The notes: generated by a model from the sequence alone, not told the origin. Positions 1 to 11,940 are shown, counted from the first letter of the stretch. The stretch: 41,097 nt of DNA from Asterionellopsis glacialis (GCA_014885115.2 WKLE02001657.1:6572-47668), one strand, 5' to 3'. A program made the numbers and translations.

Positions 1-1371
1 CGTTCGAGACGAAAATACCATGCATTTTTAAGAGACAAACGATATCGTTTGATTACAACATTCTACAAAAATCAACCTTATTCATGTATTAGAGAGATAT
101 CTATACTAGTCAATAAATATGACATGCAAGTAGCGTGCAGGTGTTGTGCTTTGTTGCCGCTTTGAGAGCATTTAAAACTAGTCATATTTTGTAGGAGCTA
201 TCAATTCACAACTAACTTTCGTTTCAATACTTCCAGTACCTAAATAAATTTGATTACAATATCATTGAAAGGAACATAGCAATGGTTGTGTGTACATCTT
301 ATTAAATGGTCGATTTTGTGGGTGTAGTTCCAAAAGTTTCACAACTGCAGTAATTGCATTCACATTGTATACAGTACATGCAAGTATAATCATCTTCATA
401 TCCTATCAAAAGTAGAAGCAACGCCTCTGTCTCAGAAAGCACCAGCCAGACTAAAGAAGTACCCCATATAGTGTATTACTCCATTATGACTTGTGGGGAT
501 GCAAAAAACATCTCCTTTTTGTTTACAATTCATATCTCTTCATCGTCAATACAATACAGACTTGTGAATTAAATAAAAAACAAAACAGCAACTAGCGAAA
601 GTTGCCAAAAAGATGATCTTTACTTTTGATGGATGGCATTCAAACCATGAGCATAGCGAGTAACTGTCTTGTACCTAACCGCTAGAGAAAAAAAAGTTTT
701 CCGTCGGATGGTACGAGTACAGCGACGGTGAAAGGACTAAAGTCACCTCTCACAACAAAATTTGAGAAAAGAAATTCAGTCGTGATTGATTTTCCACGAT
801 TCAGGGGATATTCAAGCGATATCTCTGTCCCGTTTCTGCGTGTTTGTGCGCGTTGTGAGAACGATACTCATGAAGACCTACCTTGCATGATGCATGATTG
901 TTTCTTTTAGGGTTTATTCTGTGGAGGCCTATCCTCTCAGGCGCATGCATGATGGTTTTTTTTAACAGAGGGTTTGTTCTGTTGAGGTATGGTACCGGTA
1001 TGCCGGCGCATGCATGATTGTTTTACGTAGGAAAAATGGATGTGTACCCGGTACTGGTACCAGGTAGGTCCTACATAGTGTCTGCTAGTGTGGGTTTCTA
1101 ACAGAGAGTTCTCCGGCGCTGGGCGTTGGGGACAAGAAAAAAGCGCACAAAAAGTTCAAAGTGTCTCCGCAGATCCCTACGAATACCGTAACACGACAGC
1201 AAGCTTCAAAAGCAGCACTAACCCCGCCTACTTTACAGACTGCTTCCCAGCGTGTGCTGTGATCTCTGATCTCATATCTCCTATCAACACGACACGACCG
1301 ACTGCCGCTGATCCGCACTGTTTGCTAGGAAAGCGGCAAAAGCATTTCTCCCTCTCATATTCAAAAAAGAT
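1..1371. other. Intergenic region with short imperfect repeats
   Basis: No convincing gene is seen. The left 700 bases are AT-rich. The short open frames at 728-910 and 1088-1396 lack recognisable domains. Between about 885 and 1030 a unit starting GCATGAT(T/G)G recurs three times (about 892, 947 and 1012), the first two followed by a related (A)GGGTTT(A/G)TTCTGT(G/T)GAGG segment. A GGTACCAGGTA motif near 1058 belongs to a dispersed family described under findings. The 5' flank of the DUF6824 gene must lie in the right part. Confidence 0.6.
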
Positions 1372-3629
1372 ATGCCAGCAACCACAAGAGGAATGACATC
1401 AGAAAGTGAAAAGAACGACACAGAGGTTGACGTGGAACAGGAGGAAATCCCCGAGGAAAATGAAGAAACAAAAGACGACGACAACAACAATGAAAGCGAT
1501 GCTGCAGTCAAGAAGGAAGACGAAGCTGAGGACGAAGACAAACCCAAAAAGAAAGAAGAGAAGACGAAAACAACAAATTGGCCCCTGAAGGACATCAAAG
1601 TCCCTCACGAGAACGATGTGCTCTATGGAAGAGGAGGCGGTACGAATCATCATCCTGGAAACAAGCGATACCGAAAGACCGTAGAAAGTCGTAAATTGGA
1701 CTACGTTAACAGTAAACGCCTCGACAAGCCACTCGTGGCGTTGGAAATTATCAGAGAATGGCGGGGACAAGACCCACCAGGGCGTTTTTTGAAGCTTGAC
1801 GAATCTACAGGCATGTGGCATGATGTAGGCGACAAAAAAGCTCGCGAAAAAACTAGTCAAGCCTTGAGAGAAAAGGCACCGATGATTAGAAAGCAACAGG
1901 AAGAAGAACACGAAACTGAACCCGATGTCAAGAAAGTGAGTTGCTTTATTGACTTTGCATAATAGCTTGAAATGCGTTGATATCTCATTTTATGCTGCTT
2001 CCCCCCATTGTTTTTTTACTCAAACAGGCGGCTGGTAATAGTGTCTCAAAAAACACCCGCTTTGAAGCCGGTGATCACCCAGAACAGAAATCAGGGCCCA
2101 AGAGGGCTGTTTTGGCAAGAGACCATAGTCTCGGACGCGAATACATAACGCCGGGAGAGGATGTGGCTATAGGAGATTTTTCGTGGGAAGAACCACTAGA
2201 AAATGTTCGCGAACCGAGCACTGGGTGGCCAGAAGGTCCGACAGTAAGTACTAGCGGTCCTCCCCCGCCTCCTCCGCCACAAGACTATCCTCCCAGCATG
2301 CCAAGTCAGGGAAGTGCCCCCCCAAATCCAGAAGGTAGCTATGGTTATTCTTCTACTCCCTCCACTGGAAGTGCTAGTGAGGATATGCGGCAGCGTTACT
2401 CGAATTCTCGATATGATAGCTGGGGTCGAATTAATTCACAAGGAAGCGGACTAGGCGAAGTAGTGCCACCACCTCCAATGCCTGGATACGGGGTACCTGG
2501 TCAATATACATCATACGACAGAAGCTACTCTCAGTCACAGGGGTCGACCCCTTACACAGACTTGCAGCGTGAACACAGTTTATCCATGAATCCGTTGAGA
2601 AATGCAAGTACTGGGGCTGCAGCATCACCCACTTATTTTGCCTCCGAAAGAGAAGGTTCAGGATATTGGCAGCAGAACCCCTCTGGACCACCGGGACAGT
2701 CTATGGGACCGCCACCACCTGGCCCACCACCACCTGGTCCACCACCACCAGCTTATGGACCACCTACTAGTTCTGGGTCGTATCCGCCTCCACCAAGTCC
2801 ATACAATTCAAATGGACCTCCTCCTCACTCCTATGGTCACGGACCTTCTTCTCCTTCCTATTCGAATTCCCATACACCCAATGGTCAACACGGGCCGCCC
2901 TCATCCAGCAAGAAGTCTCCTACATATGCAATGGATCCCAACATTGCAAAAACTTGGTCTGCAGGAAGCGAGGACTACGAAAAGGCGGCAGGCATGTTTC
3001 AATCGGACAGCTTGCCTCGACCAGAGCTTGACATACCAAAAGATGACTGGTTACAGCCAGCAATTGATTCTGGGCTGAGATCGACTAATTCATCTGTGCC
3101 CCGTCCTGACATTGTTAAGCGGCAGACCTCTCACCAGAACGAAAATATTGAAACGAAGAGAGATTTGGTGGGTCCCTCGGTGAAACGGGCAGCATTAAAT
3201 CGCGATAACAGTGCCGCAACGAATCGTCTTAAGGAGCAATATCTCCCTCATGTAAACCGCAGTAACTTCAATGCGGACCAGGAACTTAAGCGAATGACTT
3301 CTAAAACAGAGCAGATCAATTTGGAATGCACACAAAATGGAATGGAATCATCACCAAAGCCCAATCCATTAACAGGAAAGGATAGAACAAGCACAATTGA
3401 CAAAATTGCAATGGAGCTCATGTCTAAGCCGGAGCCTATCGCAGCATCGAATCGTACAAGCACAGTTGATGCTTTGCTGGATTTTGATTCCGATCCATTA
3501 CTCAGCAAGTCAGATTTTTCAAGGGGAGAGCGGACTTCAAGCAATACTTCTATGGGTTTGAGTAGTCTCGATGGACCTCTCGATATGAACAGAGCAGCGT
3601 CTATAAGTGAATGGGTCAAAGATGTATGA
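1372..3629 (+). CDS. DUF6824 domain protein with proline-rich tail
   Basis: Two exons are supported: 1372-1935 and 2028-3629, with a 92-nt phase-0 intron (donor AAA|GTGAGT, acceptor AACAG|GCG). The joined product is about 721 aa. Residues 1-75 are very acidic/basic low complexity. Residues about 80-170 carry the DUF6824 signature (PHENDVLYGRGGG, then HPGNKRYR, then a Lys/Arg-rich helix ending SQALREKAP). This domain is found mainly in diatoms, and its function is unknown to me; a DNA- or nucleic acid-binding role is sometimes guessed. The rest is disordered, with PPPPPP runs and PPPGPPPP repeats (about residues 270-350). The C-terminal third repeats R-x-S/T-S/T motifs such as RTSTIDKIAMELM and RTSTVDALLDF, which look like phosphorylation-prone or docking segments (inference). 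The start was chosen as the first Met of the open frame; a methionine four codons downstream of the TTRG segment is also possible. Confidence 0.85.
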
Positions 3630-3885
3630 TGCTGTATATAGGGAATTTTTCTTTCATTGCTCTCGTCGTGCACATGTTAAATAAGACAGAATTTCAGTTT
3701 AAATTGCAAAAGAAACACCTAGTACTCTGTACAGTAGAAATTTCTACTTCTATTTCTCTTCTCTTGTAGGAAACAATCACCAGTGTATGCAAATATGATC
3801 CAAATTGCTATACTTCCACATTTTATTTTATGAGATTATGCGTGATTACGTCAATGAGCAGCACTATGTAGGATAGATTCTTTTG
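3630..3885. other. Convergent 3' spacer
   Basis: AT-rich spacer between the stop codons of the DUF6824 gene (+) and the PP2A scaffold gene (-). It presumably holds both 3' UTRs. No RNA gene or repeat is seen. Confidence 0.5.
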
Positions 3886-6501
3886 CTATTTGTTTGCTGT
3901 ATCAAATTTTGCATCTAGGGACTTGGAAGCTGTCAAAGCAAAAAATTGTACATCTCTATCCTCATCCTCAATCAAAATCGATAACACTGGACGAATCTGA
4001 GATTCGTAAGCTGACCTTCCACAAACTGGACCCATTTTCTCTAAGCCTTTCGCAACATTGAATCGAATATTTGGCACCTTTTTTTGAATGAGACAGACAA
4101 TAAGGCAAAGATGTGAGCCATAAACAAAAAGTCGTTTGTTATAAGAGCAAGTGTGATGTGGAATTTTCCTTACCGTGTCTGTCGCCATCTCAAGAACAAG
4201 TGGGAGAAGTTCCAGCAGAGCAGTTTCCGGATCCATCACCGTTGACATTAAAGTGCATGCTTGAACCGCTGTAAGCCTTCGCAAGTACGATTTGTGGAAT
4301 CGAATGTCGGAGATTGCCGGAAGAAGATACTCTACTGCCCATTCCGAGCCAAACAATGCTGTGAGTTCTTTTAGACTCTGTGCCGCCGCTGATCGAATGC
4401 TGGAAATATCATCGCCGAGCCAACCAACACAAAGTGACGAAAGCTTTTCACTGAAGAAGTCTCTTCCTAGTTGTTGGGCAAGCATTGGGACATGTTCGAT
4501 AATGGCCAGTCGAATTCTAGTTACACACAGAAGCCGAACAACACAACGGCGAGTGAGAAAAGGGACGCAAAACGATTTCAACATTATCGCAACGCTACAC
4601 ATCAACCAACCTCCATTTTCCATCTTGTGCAAGGTCCAGAATGGCTGGCAATAGTGATTGCGACAGCAAATCAACTCCAATCACTTCATTCAGCGCAGAT
4701 AGTGACGAAATTAAATTCAAACGCACTTCTGACGCAGCATCTCTTAGCAGAAGAAGAACAGGGGGGACTAAATGCGAAATCGTTGCATCTCTGCCCAAAA
4801 TCGGCGCTAGTTGTGTCGCCACCATTGCAAGTGCGGCTCGAACATGTTCGCTATCATCTTCTGTCAGACTGGTGATTCGTTTTACCAACCTCTCTGCAAC
4901 TGAGATGCGTGCCCCTTCTGCGGATTCTTCCCCCGAAGCAGCCGACGATGCTTGCACCATGGCCTCGCATGATGCAACTTCCGCCAGATTGAATGTTGCC
5001 GCGGTTCGAACCTATGTGTGTTATCAAGGTGGTAAAAATGAAGTGAGAGAAATTTACATTCTGCAGCAGAGGAAAACTCACGAAATTAATTTGAGATCAA
5101 TCCTTTACCTCGGCCTCTGGATCCTGCAGTAGTTTCTCATACGCTGGCACAAGTGAGTCTATAGCATCGGGAAGGGCAGAAAATGCTGCAATCACACCGG
5201 CAAACTTTGACGCAGCTGTCCAACGGACTCTCCAAGATCGGTCATCAATAGTTGCTACAATTAGTGGCACCAATATCTTTACCAAACTAACTTCTGACTC
5301 AGTAAGCGGATTCTCATTGGCAAGTGCAGTCAAAACCTCTCCAAACAGTGCGCAATTTTCTGTTGTTTGCAATCGAACCGAGTCCTAGGGTGATAGGGAG
5401 TTAAAAAGTTGGTAAGGTACGATTCACACATAGAGATTCCTCGGACATTCACACAGAGAAAGAATAGCACATGATTGTATAATCAAACTTACAGGCTGTT
5501 CGTTTGAAGCCAGTTTCTCATAAAGGGGGACTAATTCAGTTGTGAGAACTCCGTCTTCGGCAAGGGTTTCTCGACCATCTACTCTGACTACTGTACGGAA
5601 CATTTCTCCCAAAAACTGAGACGCCACTCTTCTTACCATCGGAGTATCATCCACACACAAGGCAGCAAAATTTGTAATACTTTCTTTTCGTTGTTCAACA
5701 GTGAGCCGTTCATATGAAAAAGCTATAAGACCTGCAGCGGAGATACGAGCGGTAAACCATTCCTTAGTAGCTAACCTGGCAATCATTTCTGCATATGCAC
5801 CCTGAAATGCTTCCTGCGGGAGAACGTCAGCTACCTTTTGGGCACTTTCTGAAGCTGCCTCACGTACAGTGTTTTCCTCTACGAAAAGCATTCCAAAAAA
5901 TAAAAAATGACAGTTCAATTCATGAGAAAGGAAAACGAAATTACGTAGATTTTTTCATGTCTGGCATACAGGACACAAGATTAGTCACATCATTACTTAC
6001 CAACTGTCAAGAGTAGCTCTAGCGGTGGCAACAACGAGGAAGCGTGATCCGGTCCACCGACGTGATTTACTAGCTTCCCCAGAGATGATGCTATTGCCAT
6101 CAACACCTCATCTTCATCGTCTACCCCATCAGTCAAGAACGGTACAAGCTCCTAAAGATATGGCATTGCCAAAAATAGTGTGAGGAACAAACAGGGAGTA
6201 GAAAAAATCAAAGCCGGAACTCCAAACGACCAAAGCAAAAAATGCCAGGTAACTTATGAAAAAACACATCATGGTGACGTACCTCTCTCGTTCGTTGTTC
6301 CCCCAAAGCTGCTGCCACTGTCTCAAGCTTATTCGCAGCAGCTACACGTCCCGAAATATCGTCACCGCGAAGCATATCAATGGCTTGTCGGGCTTCGTCT
6401 TCATCGGAAGAGGCAACCATGCTTTGATCCACTGCAGCCTCTGGGATATTTTTTGTGGAATCATCGATCGGCGTGATCTCCATTGGTTCCACTTCCTGCA
6501 T
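3886..6501 (-). CDS. PP2A 65-kDa scaffold (regulatory subunit A), HEAT repeats
   Basis: Seven exons join in frame: 6501-6283, 6151-6001, 5878-5493, 5384-5109, 5011-4611, 4516-4174, 4077-3886 (introns 94-131 nt, all GT-AG), giving about 655 aa. From about residue 40 to the end the protein is a run of HEAT repeats, with hallmark segments [45 protein letters not shown] (formed across a splice junction), [26 protein letters not shown] and DVQFFA. These match the scaffold subunit of protein phosphatase 2A, which holds catalytic C and variable B subunits in one holoenzyme. The family is usually about 590 aa; the extra length is an acidic N-terminal leader of about 45 residues plus short loops ([13 protein letters not shown]). 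The start is the first Met of exon 1; Met7 is an alternative. The exon 5 donor (GAG|GTTGGT) is weak but required by the frame. Confidence 0.95.
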
Positions 6502-7646
6502 GATTAATACTCCGCTTGCAACTATGGTCGTTCTTCCTGTACGACTATATTTTTCTCAGCAAAATCCAAATCTATTGTAAATCTAATATGGATTGGCCCG
6601 GTCACTGGTTGAATGGTCACCTATCGGCTATGATGGTCGTCGTAGCATGCGTAGGGGGTTAACACTGTGTGTTGGCTGTCTAAGCTGAGTTGATCTCTCT
6701 CTTGTTGAGAGCGTCCTCCAAAAAAAAGGACACCGTAGACAATCCTAGGTTCGCTAGTACCTGTAGATTCTATGCTGCCGGTAATTTCCTCAAGGACTAA
6801 ACGAACCCATATACCAGTAGGAGCTACCTGGGTACTGTACCAGGTACAAGGTAACTGGTACGGTAAGAGGAACATGTACGGTACCAGGTATTTAAAATAC
6901 TTTTCGTAGAGGATATTTGCCCATATCGTACCTGGTACTACCCCGAAGCACTTGTAACTGGTAGTCATTACGTATAGTAGTAAAGTATTAGAGCAGAGTG
7001 AATGTTACATGTACCAGGTACATTAGATATCATATTATATCCTACGATACATGAACACATACAATTTATTGCATTCATATGATCTTTATTGCATGGATGT
7101 AATCTATATTCTGGGAAAAACTAAATAAATAATTTAAGGCAATAATCCTTCTTAAATCATTTTTTTAATAAATACAGGTAAATGACAAAGTCGAAATTAC
7201 TAAAAAAACTATTAATAATTCTTTTCTATTATTATTGATAGGGATTTTGAGCACACCGTATAAGGCCTGCCGCGCAACACGCTGTAGTTACCGATAAATG
7301 CGATAAGTATATATGATAGGAGATGCGTGAACGTCCGTCCGTTAACAGACACTATGGCGGCAGGCCATGATAAATCCCGGGTCTGTGCGATGTGCTTGAA
7401 GCTGCGAAGTGACTCATCTTTCTAAAATCTTTCTGATGTCAAGGCTCTGTAGGACCTAGAGCGACAACCATCGTGTGCTCTGAAGGCAAGTTGCTCAAGT
7501 TGCACGTTGACATAGAGACCGAGACTCAAAATAGACACAACGGCTCATCTCTCCTCCGTCGCGCTATCCACCGTAAGCTTCACACTCATTCATTGTTGTG
7601 GTAAACACACCAAAAATAAAAAGAAGACATCGTTAGAAAATAAAAT
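6502..7646. other. Divergent intergenic region with GTACCWGGTAC palindromes
   Basis: Spacer between the divergent PP2A scaffold and plastid-protein genes. Perfect palindromic motifs GTACCAGGTAC or GTACCTGGTAC occur at 6837-6847, 6928-6938 and 7011-7021, with several one-base variants between 6820 and 6970. The stretch 7040-7250 is very AT-rich. No coding frame with a recognisable product is seen. Promoters for both flanking genes should be here, but I cannot place them. Confidence 0.6.
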
Positions 7647-8558
7647 ATGTTGAATTTGGAAGTCAAAATCTTTTTGGCAGTGTTGATGTCATGTCTTCTT
7701 TTGAGTTGCGATGCTTTTGTGACTTCTTCATTAGGCAAGGCGATGGTCAAACCCTCATTTAGTCAAGTGACAGCATTGCACATGGCACGACCAAAGAAAA
7801 AGCGTCGTCGTAAGAAGGACTCATCATCCACGGATGATAATGTGGGATCTGAAAGCCCAGAAGTAGAACCAACAGCCCAATCATTTAGTGCTGACGGGGA
7901 GCTTCCAGACTTTGACTTTGATGATGGTTCAGGCAGTGATACTTCGTCGAAAAGTTCCCCCTCAGCATCAATGTCAACTAGTTTGAATGAGAACAAAGTC
8001 ACCGATGCAATGATGGGATCTTCCAAGCCCATGAAATCCATGAAGGAACTATTAAATGATAGGTCTCTTGAATCTAAGTTTGAATTCGAAGAACCTGATG
8101 ATCCACTGCCAGATCTTGTGGATTTCCGTACCGGAAAAGCGAAAGAATCTAAAAGTAGAAAGGGTGGCAATAGAAATGCACCTGAAAAAGAGGACCCGAA
8201 TCAAATTCTAATGACCTTGAGAAATATACCCGTAATCGGAGATCCCATTGATGAGAAAGGAGATATATCTGGTGTCAAGGTAAGAAGCCATTCTTGATTC
8301 CCAAGAAATATGAATATGCATTTTTTTACTGGTTTTATTTCCATTCATGAACCAAATTTATTGTTGAAATCTGACACTAAACTCACACTATACTCACGTA
8401 TCGTGCCAATCGTAATCGAAATACAGTTGCTAGAAACTGGTGCTTGGATCGGGATCTTCCTCTTGGTTGCATGGGAAGTTTACATCAATTCTCCCTTCTT
8501 TGAACGAGCAGCTCCACTGATTCCTGCCGTTTATGAATCAACCCCACTAATTAAGTAA
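7647..8558 (+). CDS. Plastid-targeted single-span membrane protein, unknown function
   Basis: Two exons, 7647-8279 and 8427-8558, with a 147-nt phase-0 intron (AAG|GTAAGA to TACAG|TTG), give about 254 aa. Residues 1-22 form a hydrophobic signal peptide ending SCDA|FVTSS, the A|F bipartite plastid-targeting motif of diatoms, so the protein should enter the plastid. After it come a basic patch (RPKKKRRRKK), about 100 residues of acidic/serine-rich disorder, and a segment DDPLPDLVDFRTGKAK. A C-terminal helix (TGAWIGIFLLVAWEVYI) followed by NSPFFERAAPLIP is probably the single membrane anchor. The organisation recalls small thylakoid or envelope assembly factors, but I cannot name a family. The second exon alone would look like an unrelated short frame; the conserved-looking C-terminus supports the splice. 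Confidence 0.8.
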
Positions 8559-8894
8559 TTTTACTCCCAAAGTCCCATTGCAAGCCTTCTAAAGTGAGAG
8601 ATTGCATTACATGACTACATTTATGTCTTTCGACCGATATGGCGAAAGCGACACAGGGTAATAATTTTAAAGCAGCGATTAATATTCAAGGAAGCAATAA
8701 TCATCTTATATTGAAGAACAACTTTTCATAAAATAGCGTTCAAACTTTTAGAAATTTACAAATTATATGTTACATTATTTGTTGTTTAGAAGTAATCGCC
8801 ATGTCTATGTTATTGCGTGACTGTTTAAAAAAGGCCTAAAAATCGATGTGAATGATTGCAAATTCCCAAGGATACAGTTTCATAATCAACAGCA
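8559..8894. other. Convergent 3' spacer
   Basis: A 336-nt AT-rich gap between two convergent stop codons. Nothing beyond presumed 3' UTRs is seen. Confidence 0.5.
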
Positions 8895-10334
8895 TCATCT
8901 ACCCGAAGTTGGGACAAGACTTGGGCAGCTATATGTTTTTCTTTTTTGCGTTAGATTCGAGCTTGTCGCCTCCACTGAAGCACTAGTGTTGAAACGGATT
9001 TTCTTATTTGGAGCATCAGATTTGTTTTGTTCATCGTCGTCTGTCGTGGTGGTGTTTTGACGATTTCTTTTCAAACCTGCTGCAGCATTTAACATGCTGA
9101 GACCACTGATTTTTTTGGATGAAGCATTATCCCATGACGCATTCTTGGATTCAGTTATGGAAGAAGAAGCTTCGGCGCAATTCTTGGCAGAGGACAGTCT
9201 TCTCAAGTCTCCAAGACTGAGACGGCTTGCTCTCCGTGGTGGAGGTGGCATCAGAGAGCACGTTTTTTCCTTAGAATCATAGGAAGGAGCAGATGGGCCC
9301 AAATTTTCTAGATCATTTGCTGACCCAGAAGAGTCACTAGAAGTAGTCGTTGTTGTAGATTCGTCAAGCGTTGTAGTGGACGCAGACGATGAGGATGATA
9401 CTTCGGTTATTGATTCATCACGAGATGACTTTGAAGGGATTCCGGCAGCTTCAAGCTTTTGTGCCTGCGTTTCTTCGCTAATATCTTTGGTCTTATGAAT
9501 TTGTGTCATGGCTGACAATAGGCTTGTGGCTGCGTTCGTAGAAACAGCTACACACTTTCGCACAGCTTGGCGAGCGTGCTTCATCATGGACTGAAGGAAG
9601 GCGACAGTATCAAGTACAAGTTCGACTTCAGTGAGCATATCATCTCCCTGTGAGATTCCTACAGCACCTTGGATTGTACCAGGGGCAACGATTGTGACAG
9701 GGAATAGCTCTCCTAGAACTGACAAATCCACAACTGCCTCCATAACGATTGGCAAGATGTAATCACCTCTGGGAGATCTTTCAGAGACCGGCAAAACTCG
9801 GAATGAAGTAACGATTGTTGTTGCTGAAATTGGCTGCTTGACAGCAGACAAAAGACCCACAAGCACTTTCGAAAGCCTTGGATCCGCCTGCTTTCGTGCT
9901 TGTCTAACGAGAGCAGAAAACGAAGAGCGGAAGCGCGAATCCACAAGTGTCATGAAGGACTCGCAAATATTTGCTAGCAAGACCATCGGTGCTGCTTCTA
10001 ATTCATTCCGCCGCAGCGCTAGCGGTCTAGCTAAATTTAATGCAGCCTTTTCTTCCAATGATCCTCCCTTTTGCTTTGGTTTATCCGGGTGTTTGAGCTT
10101 CAGAGAGGGAAGGCAGCAGCATACTTTATCGGAAGTCGCATTAGGTGAAATGAAACAAGGCAAAGTAGAAGCGGTGTCCCCGAGGGGTTTTGCTCCTTTC
10201 GAATCAGGTCCAAGTGTCAGTGCACTGGATAACAATGATGCAAAGCTGCTTAGAATTCGCTCGGGGTTAGCCGAGGTCTCAGACGACATTGTCTCTTTAC
10301 GTGTCGAAGAGCTTGACATGGTAATTACAGCCAT
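8895..10334 (-). CDS. Unrecognised 479-aa protein, helical N-terminal half
   Basis: A long uninterrupted frame of 479 codons with base use like the neighbouring host genes. I do not recognise a family. Residues about 1-260 look folded and hydrophobic/helical: alanine-leucine-rich segments (ALNLARPLALRRNELEAAPMVLLANICESF, given here only as a description of the 80-130 region), a basic stretch RQARKQADPRLSKVLVGLL, and a hydrophobic block DYILPIVMEAVVDLSVLGELFP. Residues about 260-479 are serine/threonine-rich low complexity with a PPPPRRASRLSLGDLRRLSS segment that resembles a basophilic kinase site, and short basic clusters (KRNRQN, NKKIRF, QKRK) that could act as nuclear localisation signals (inference). 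No membrane span or signal peptide is evident. The start is the first Met; Met6 is also possible. No intron is required. Confidence 0.65.
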   Translation of the reverse strand: MAVITMSSSSTRKETMSSETSANPERILSSFASLLSSALTLGPDSKGAKPLGDTASTLPCFISPNATSDKVCCCLPSLKLKHPDKPKQKGGSLEEKAALNLARPLALRRNELEAAPMVLLANICESFMTLVDSRFRSSFSALVRQARKQADPRLSKVLVGLLSAVKQPISATTIVTSFRVLPVSERSPRGDYILPIVMEAVVDLSVLGELFPVTIVAPGTIQGAVGISQGDDMLTEVELVLDTVAFLQSMMKHARQAVRKCVAVSTNAATSLLSAMTQIHKTKDISEETQAQKLEAAGIPSKSSRDESITEVSSSSSASTTTLDESTTTTTSSDSSGSANDLENLGPSAPSYDSKEKTCSLMPPPPRRASRLSLGDLRRLSSAKNCAEASSSITESKNASWDNASSKKISGLSMLNAAAGLKRNRQNTTTTDDDEQNKSDAPNKKIRFNTSASVEATSSNLTQKRKTYSCPSLVPTSGR

Positions 10335-11835
10335 GACAAATTTTTTTTACGTTATTTTCGTCTGTGGCAAAAAGCAACAGACCTAGCTTGTCACAAGATG
10401 AAGCAGCTGGAAGAGATAATACACGGACTGTGCCTCCATATTTATCTAGATTTTCGTTAGTAAGTAGGACTGGCGAGTTGTATCGCTTTGCTGTATCAGT
10501 ACATAATTGAACATTATTTTGCACAGATAGTCCTAAGTAAAAGGAATACCATACTGCACAGTCCCATCTGACCTAGAGGGGTCCTCTAGTCAGAACAGCC
10601 TCCACATCGTACCTGGTAGTCTGAATCAACAAGAAAAAAGTGGCTACTGGTACGGTACCTGGTAGCACGTACCTGGTATATGTTCTTTCGTGCAGAACTT
10701 CAACTTGGTCAGCATTCATCTTCAACGTTGTAAATCTCGGTAGCGTTTCCCAAAAATCCAAATCAATACCCCTTATCTTACAAATAACTCGTAAGTTGGA
10801 TGGTAAACTCACCTTGTGAATAATTACAGTAGTATTACCTGTCTGAAGAGATATCGCAGGTTAGTACTGCCATGTTTCTGACCCAGTTCTGATTTCTGTT
10901 TTTCCAAAAGCAAACTACGAACGATTGATAGTCGGCAATCTACAGAAAAGGGGTCTAACATCTTCGTTGTTGAAGGTCCTCCACTAACTTGGAATTAATG
11001 GGAACTTGATTACATTTACACATCAACACTAACTTGAAGCTAGATTCATAGTCCTGTTTTCCTAGAAATTAGCTGTTTTTAAAATACCTGGTCCTGTAAA
11101 AATGTTTCCTTTTCCTTTTCAAGAGTAGTAGCAGGCGAGCAAATTAAGGGGGACCGTAGTTGTTAATTAATACATTATATTTAGCAGACTTAATTATACA
11201 CAGGGCTACTAATCCCTGGTACTGTACCTGTTATTGATACCAGCACCTTGTTGTACATGCCTAGTACATTTCCAACGTCATGCAAATAAGTGTGCTTTTC
11301 TTTAACATTCGATCGAAATTGGAAAATTCGATGTCACGTTTTCAACCAATCATAGATGAGATGGGACTCTGGAGTTTGATCAGATAAGTACTATCACCAG
11401 TACCGCATCAAGAAAGATGAATAGGCAGGACGAGGAACGAGCTACTTACTGTACGTACTTTTCTCGCAAGTCGTAAATACCTTGTACCTGGTACAGGTAA
11501 TTCTAGATCTCTAGTAAGTATTGGATATGAAAGAGGAGGTACAGTTAGGAACAGTATCTCACGTGGTTGATATTCAAGTGACGTTTTGTGATTCGTGTAT
11601 AAAGTCGAGTAAGCGTACGAATCTACCCCAGTAGATTACCAGTTACACACAAGGCCCCTGGCGGTTCAACAAAATAATGAAATACTCTATTACCTGGTAC
11701 AGTAATGATGCCTTTGATAAATCAAAAATGTATCTGTAAGTACAGACACAGGCATCAGGGCGTACCAGGTACCTGTATCTAATTACACTGGTTGCTTCTT
11801 TCTGGGTACCCTTTCTGGTCGTGCTCGAGTGCCGG
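10335..11835. other. Intergenic region rich in GTACCTGGTAC motifs
   Basis: No supported gene. Short frames at 10297-10524 and 10573-10812 look random. The GTACCWGGTAC palindrome is perfect at 11484-11494 and 11762-11772, with near copies around 10611, 10656, 10670, 11220 and 11692. The right edge is the pre-insertion site of the Copia element (GCCGG at 11831-11835). Confidence 0.6.
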
Positions 11836-11933
11836 TGTCAGAATCGAGTCTAGGGTACGTGTATTGATTAACCTATTTCCTAAACTATGGTTACTCTATG
11901 TACTCAGACCTTCGGTCTGTCCTTATCCTCTCA
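11836..11933 (-). repeat. 3' LTR of the Copia element
   Basis: 98 bp with TG...CA ends on both strands. It contains an inverted repeat CAGACC-TTC-GGTCTG at 11905-11919; in the transcript this folds as a hairpin closed by C-GAA-G, possibly involved in 3' end formation. It matches the other LTR at 97 of 98 positions. Confidence 0.95.
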
Positions 11934-11940
11934 CCCCCCC
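11934..11940 (-). other. Polypurine tract (G7)
   Basis: Seven C on the plus strand, so GGGGGGG on the coding strand, lying immediately 5' of the 3' LTR (LTR starts TGAGAGG). This is the position of the plus-strand primer in LTR retrotransposons. Confidence 0.75.

Noticed and set aside
1088..1396. Open frame of 102 codons on the plus strand
   Set aside because: No domain, overlaps the start of the DUF6824 gene in another frame, and has composition of non-coding DNA.
1399..1911. 170-codon minus-strand frame opposite the DUF6824 exon
   Set aside because: Antisense shadow of the Glu/Lys-rich exon; gives poly-Phe/Leu/Val with no domain.
2602..3078. 158-codon plus-strand frame rich in His/Leu
   Set aside because: Out-of-frame reading of the proline-rich repeats of the DUF6824 protein.
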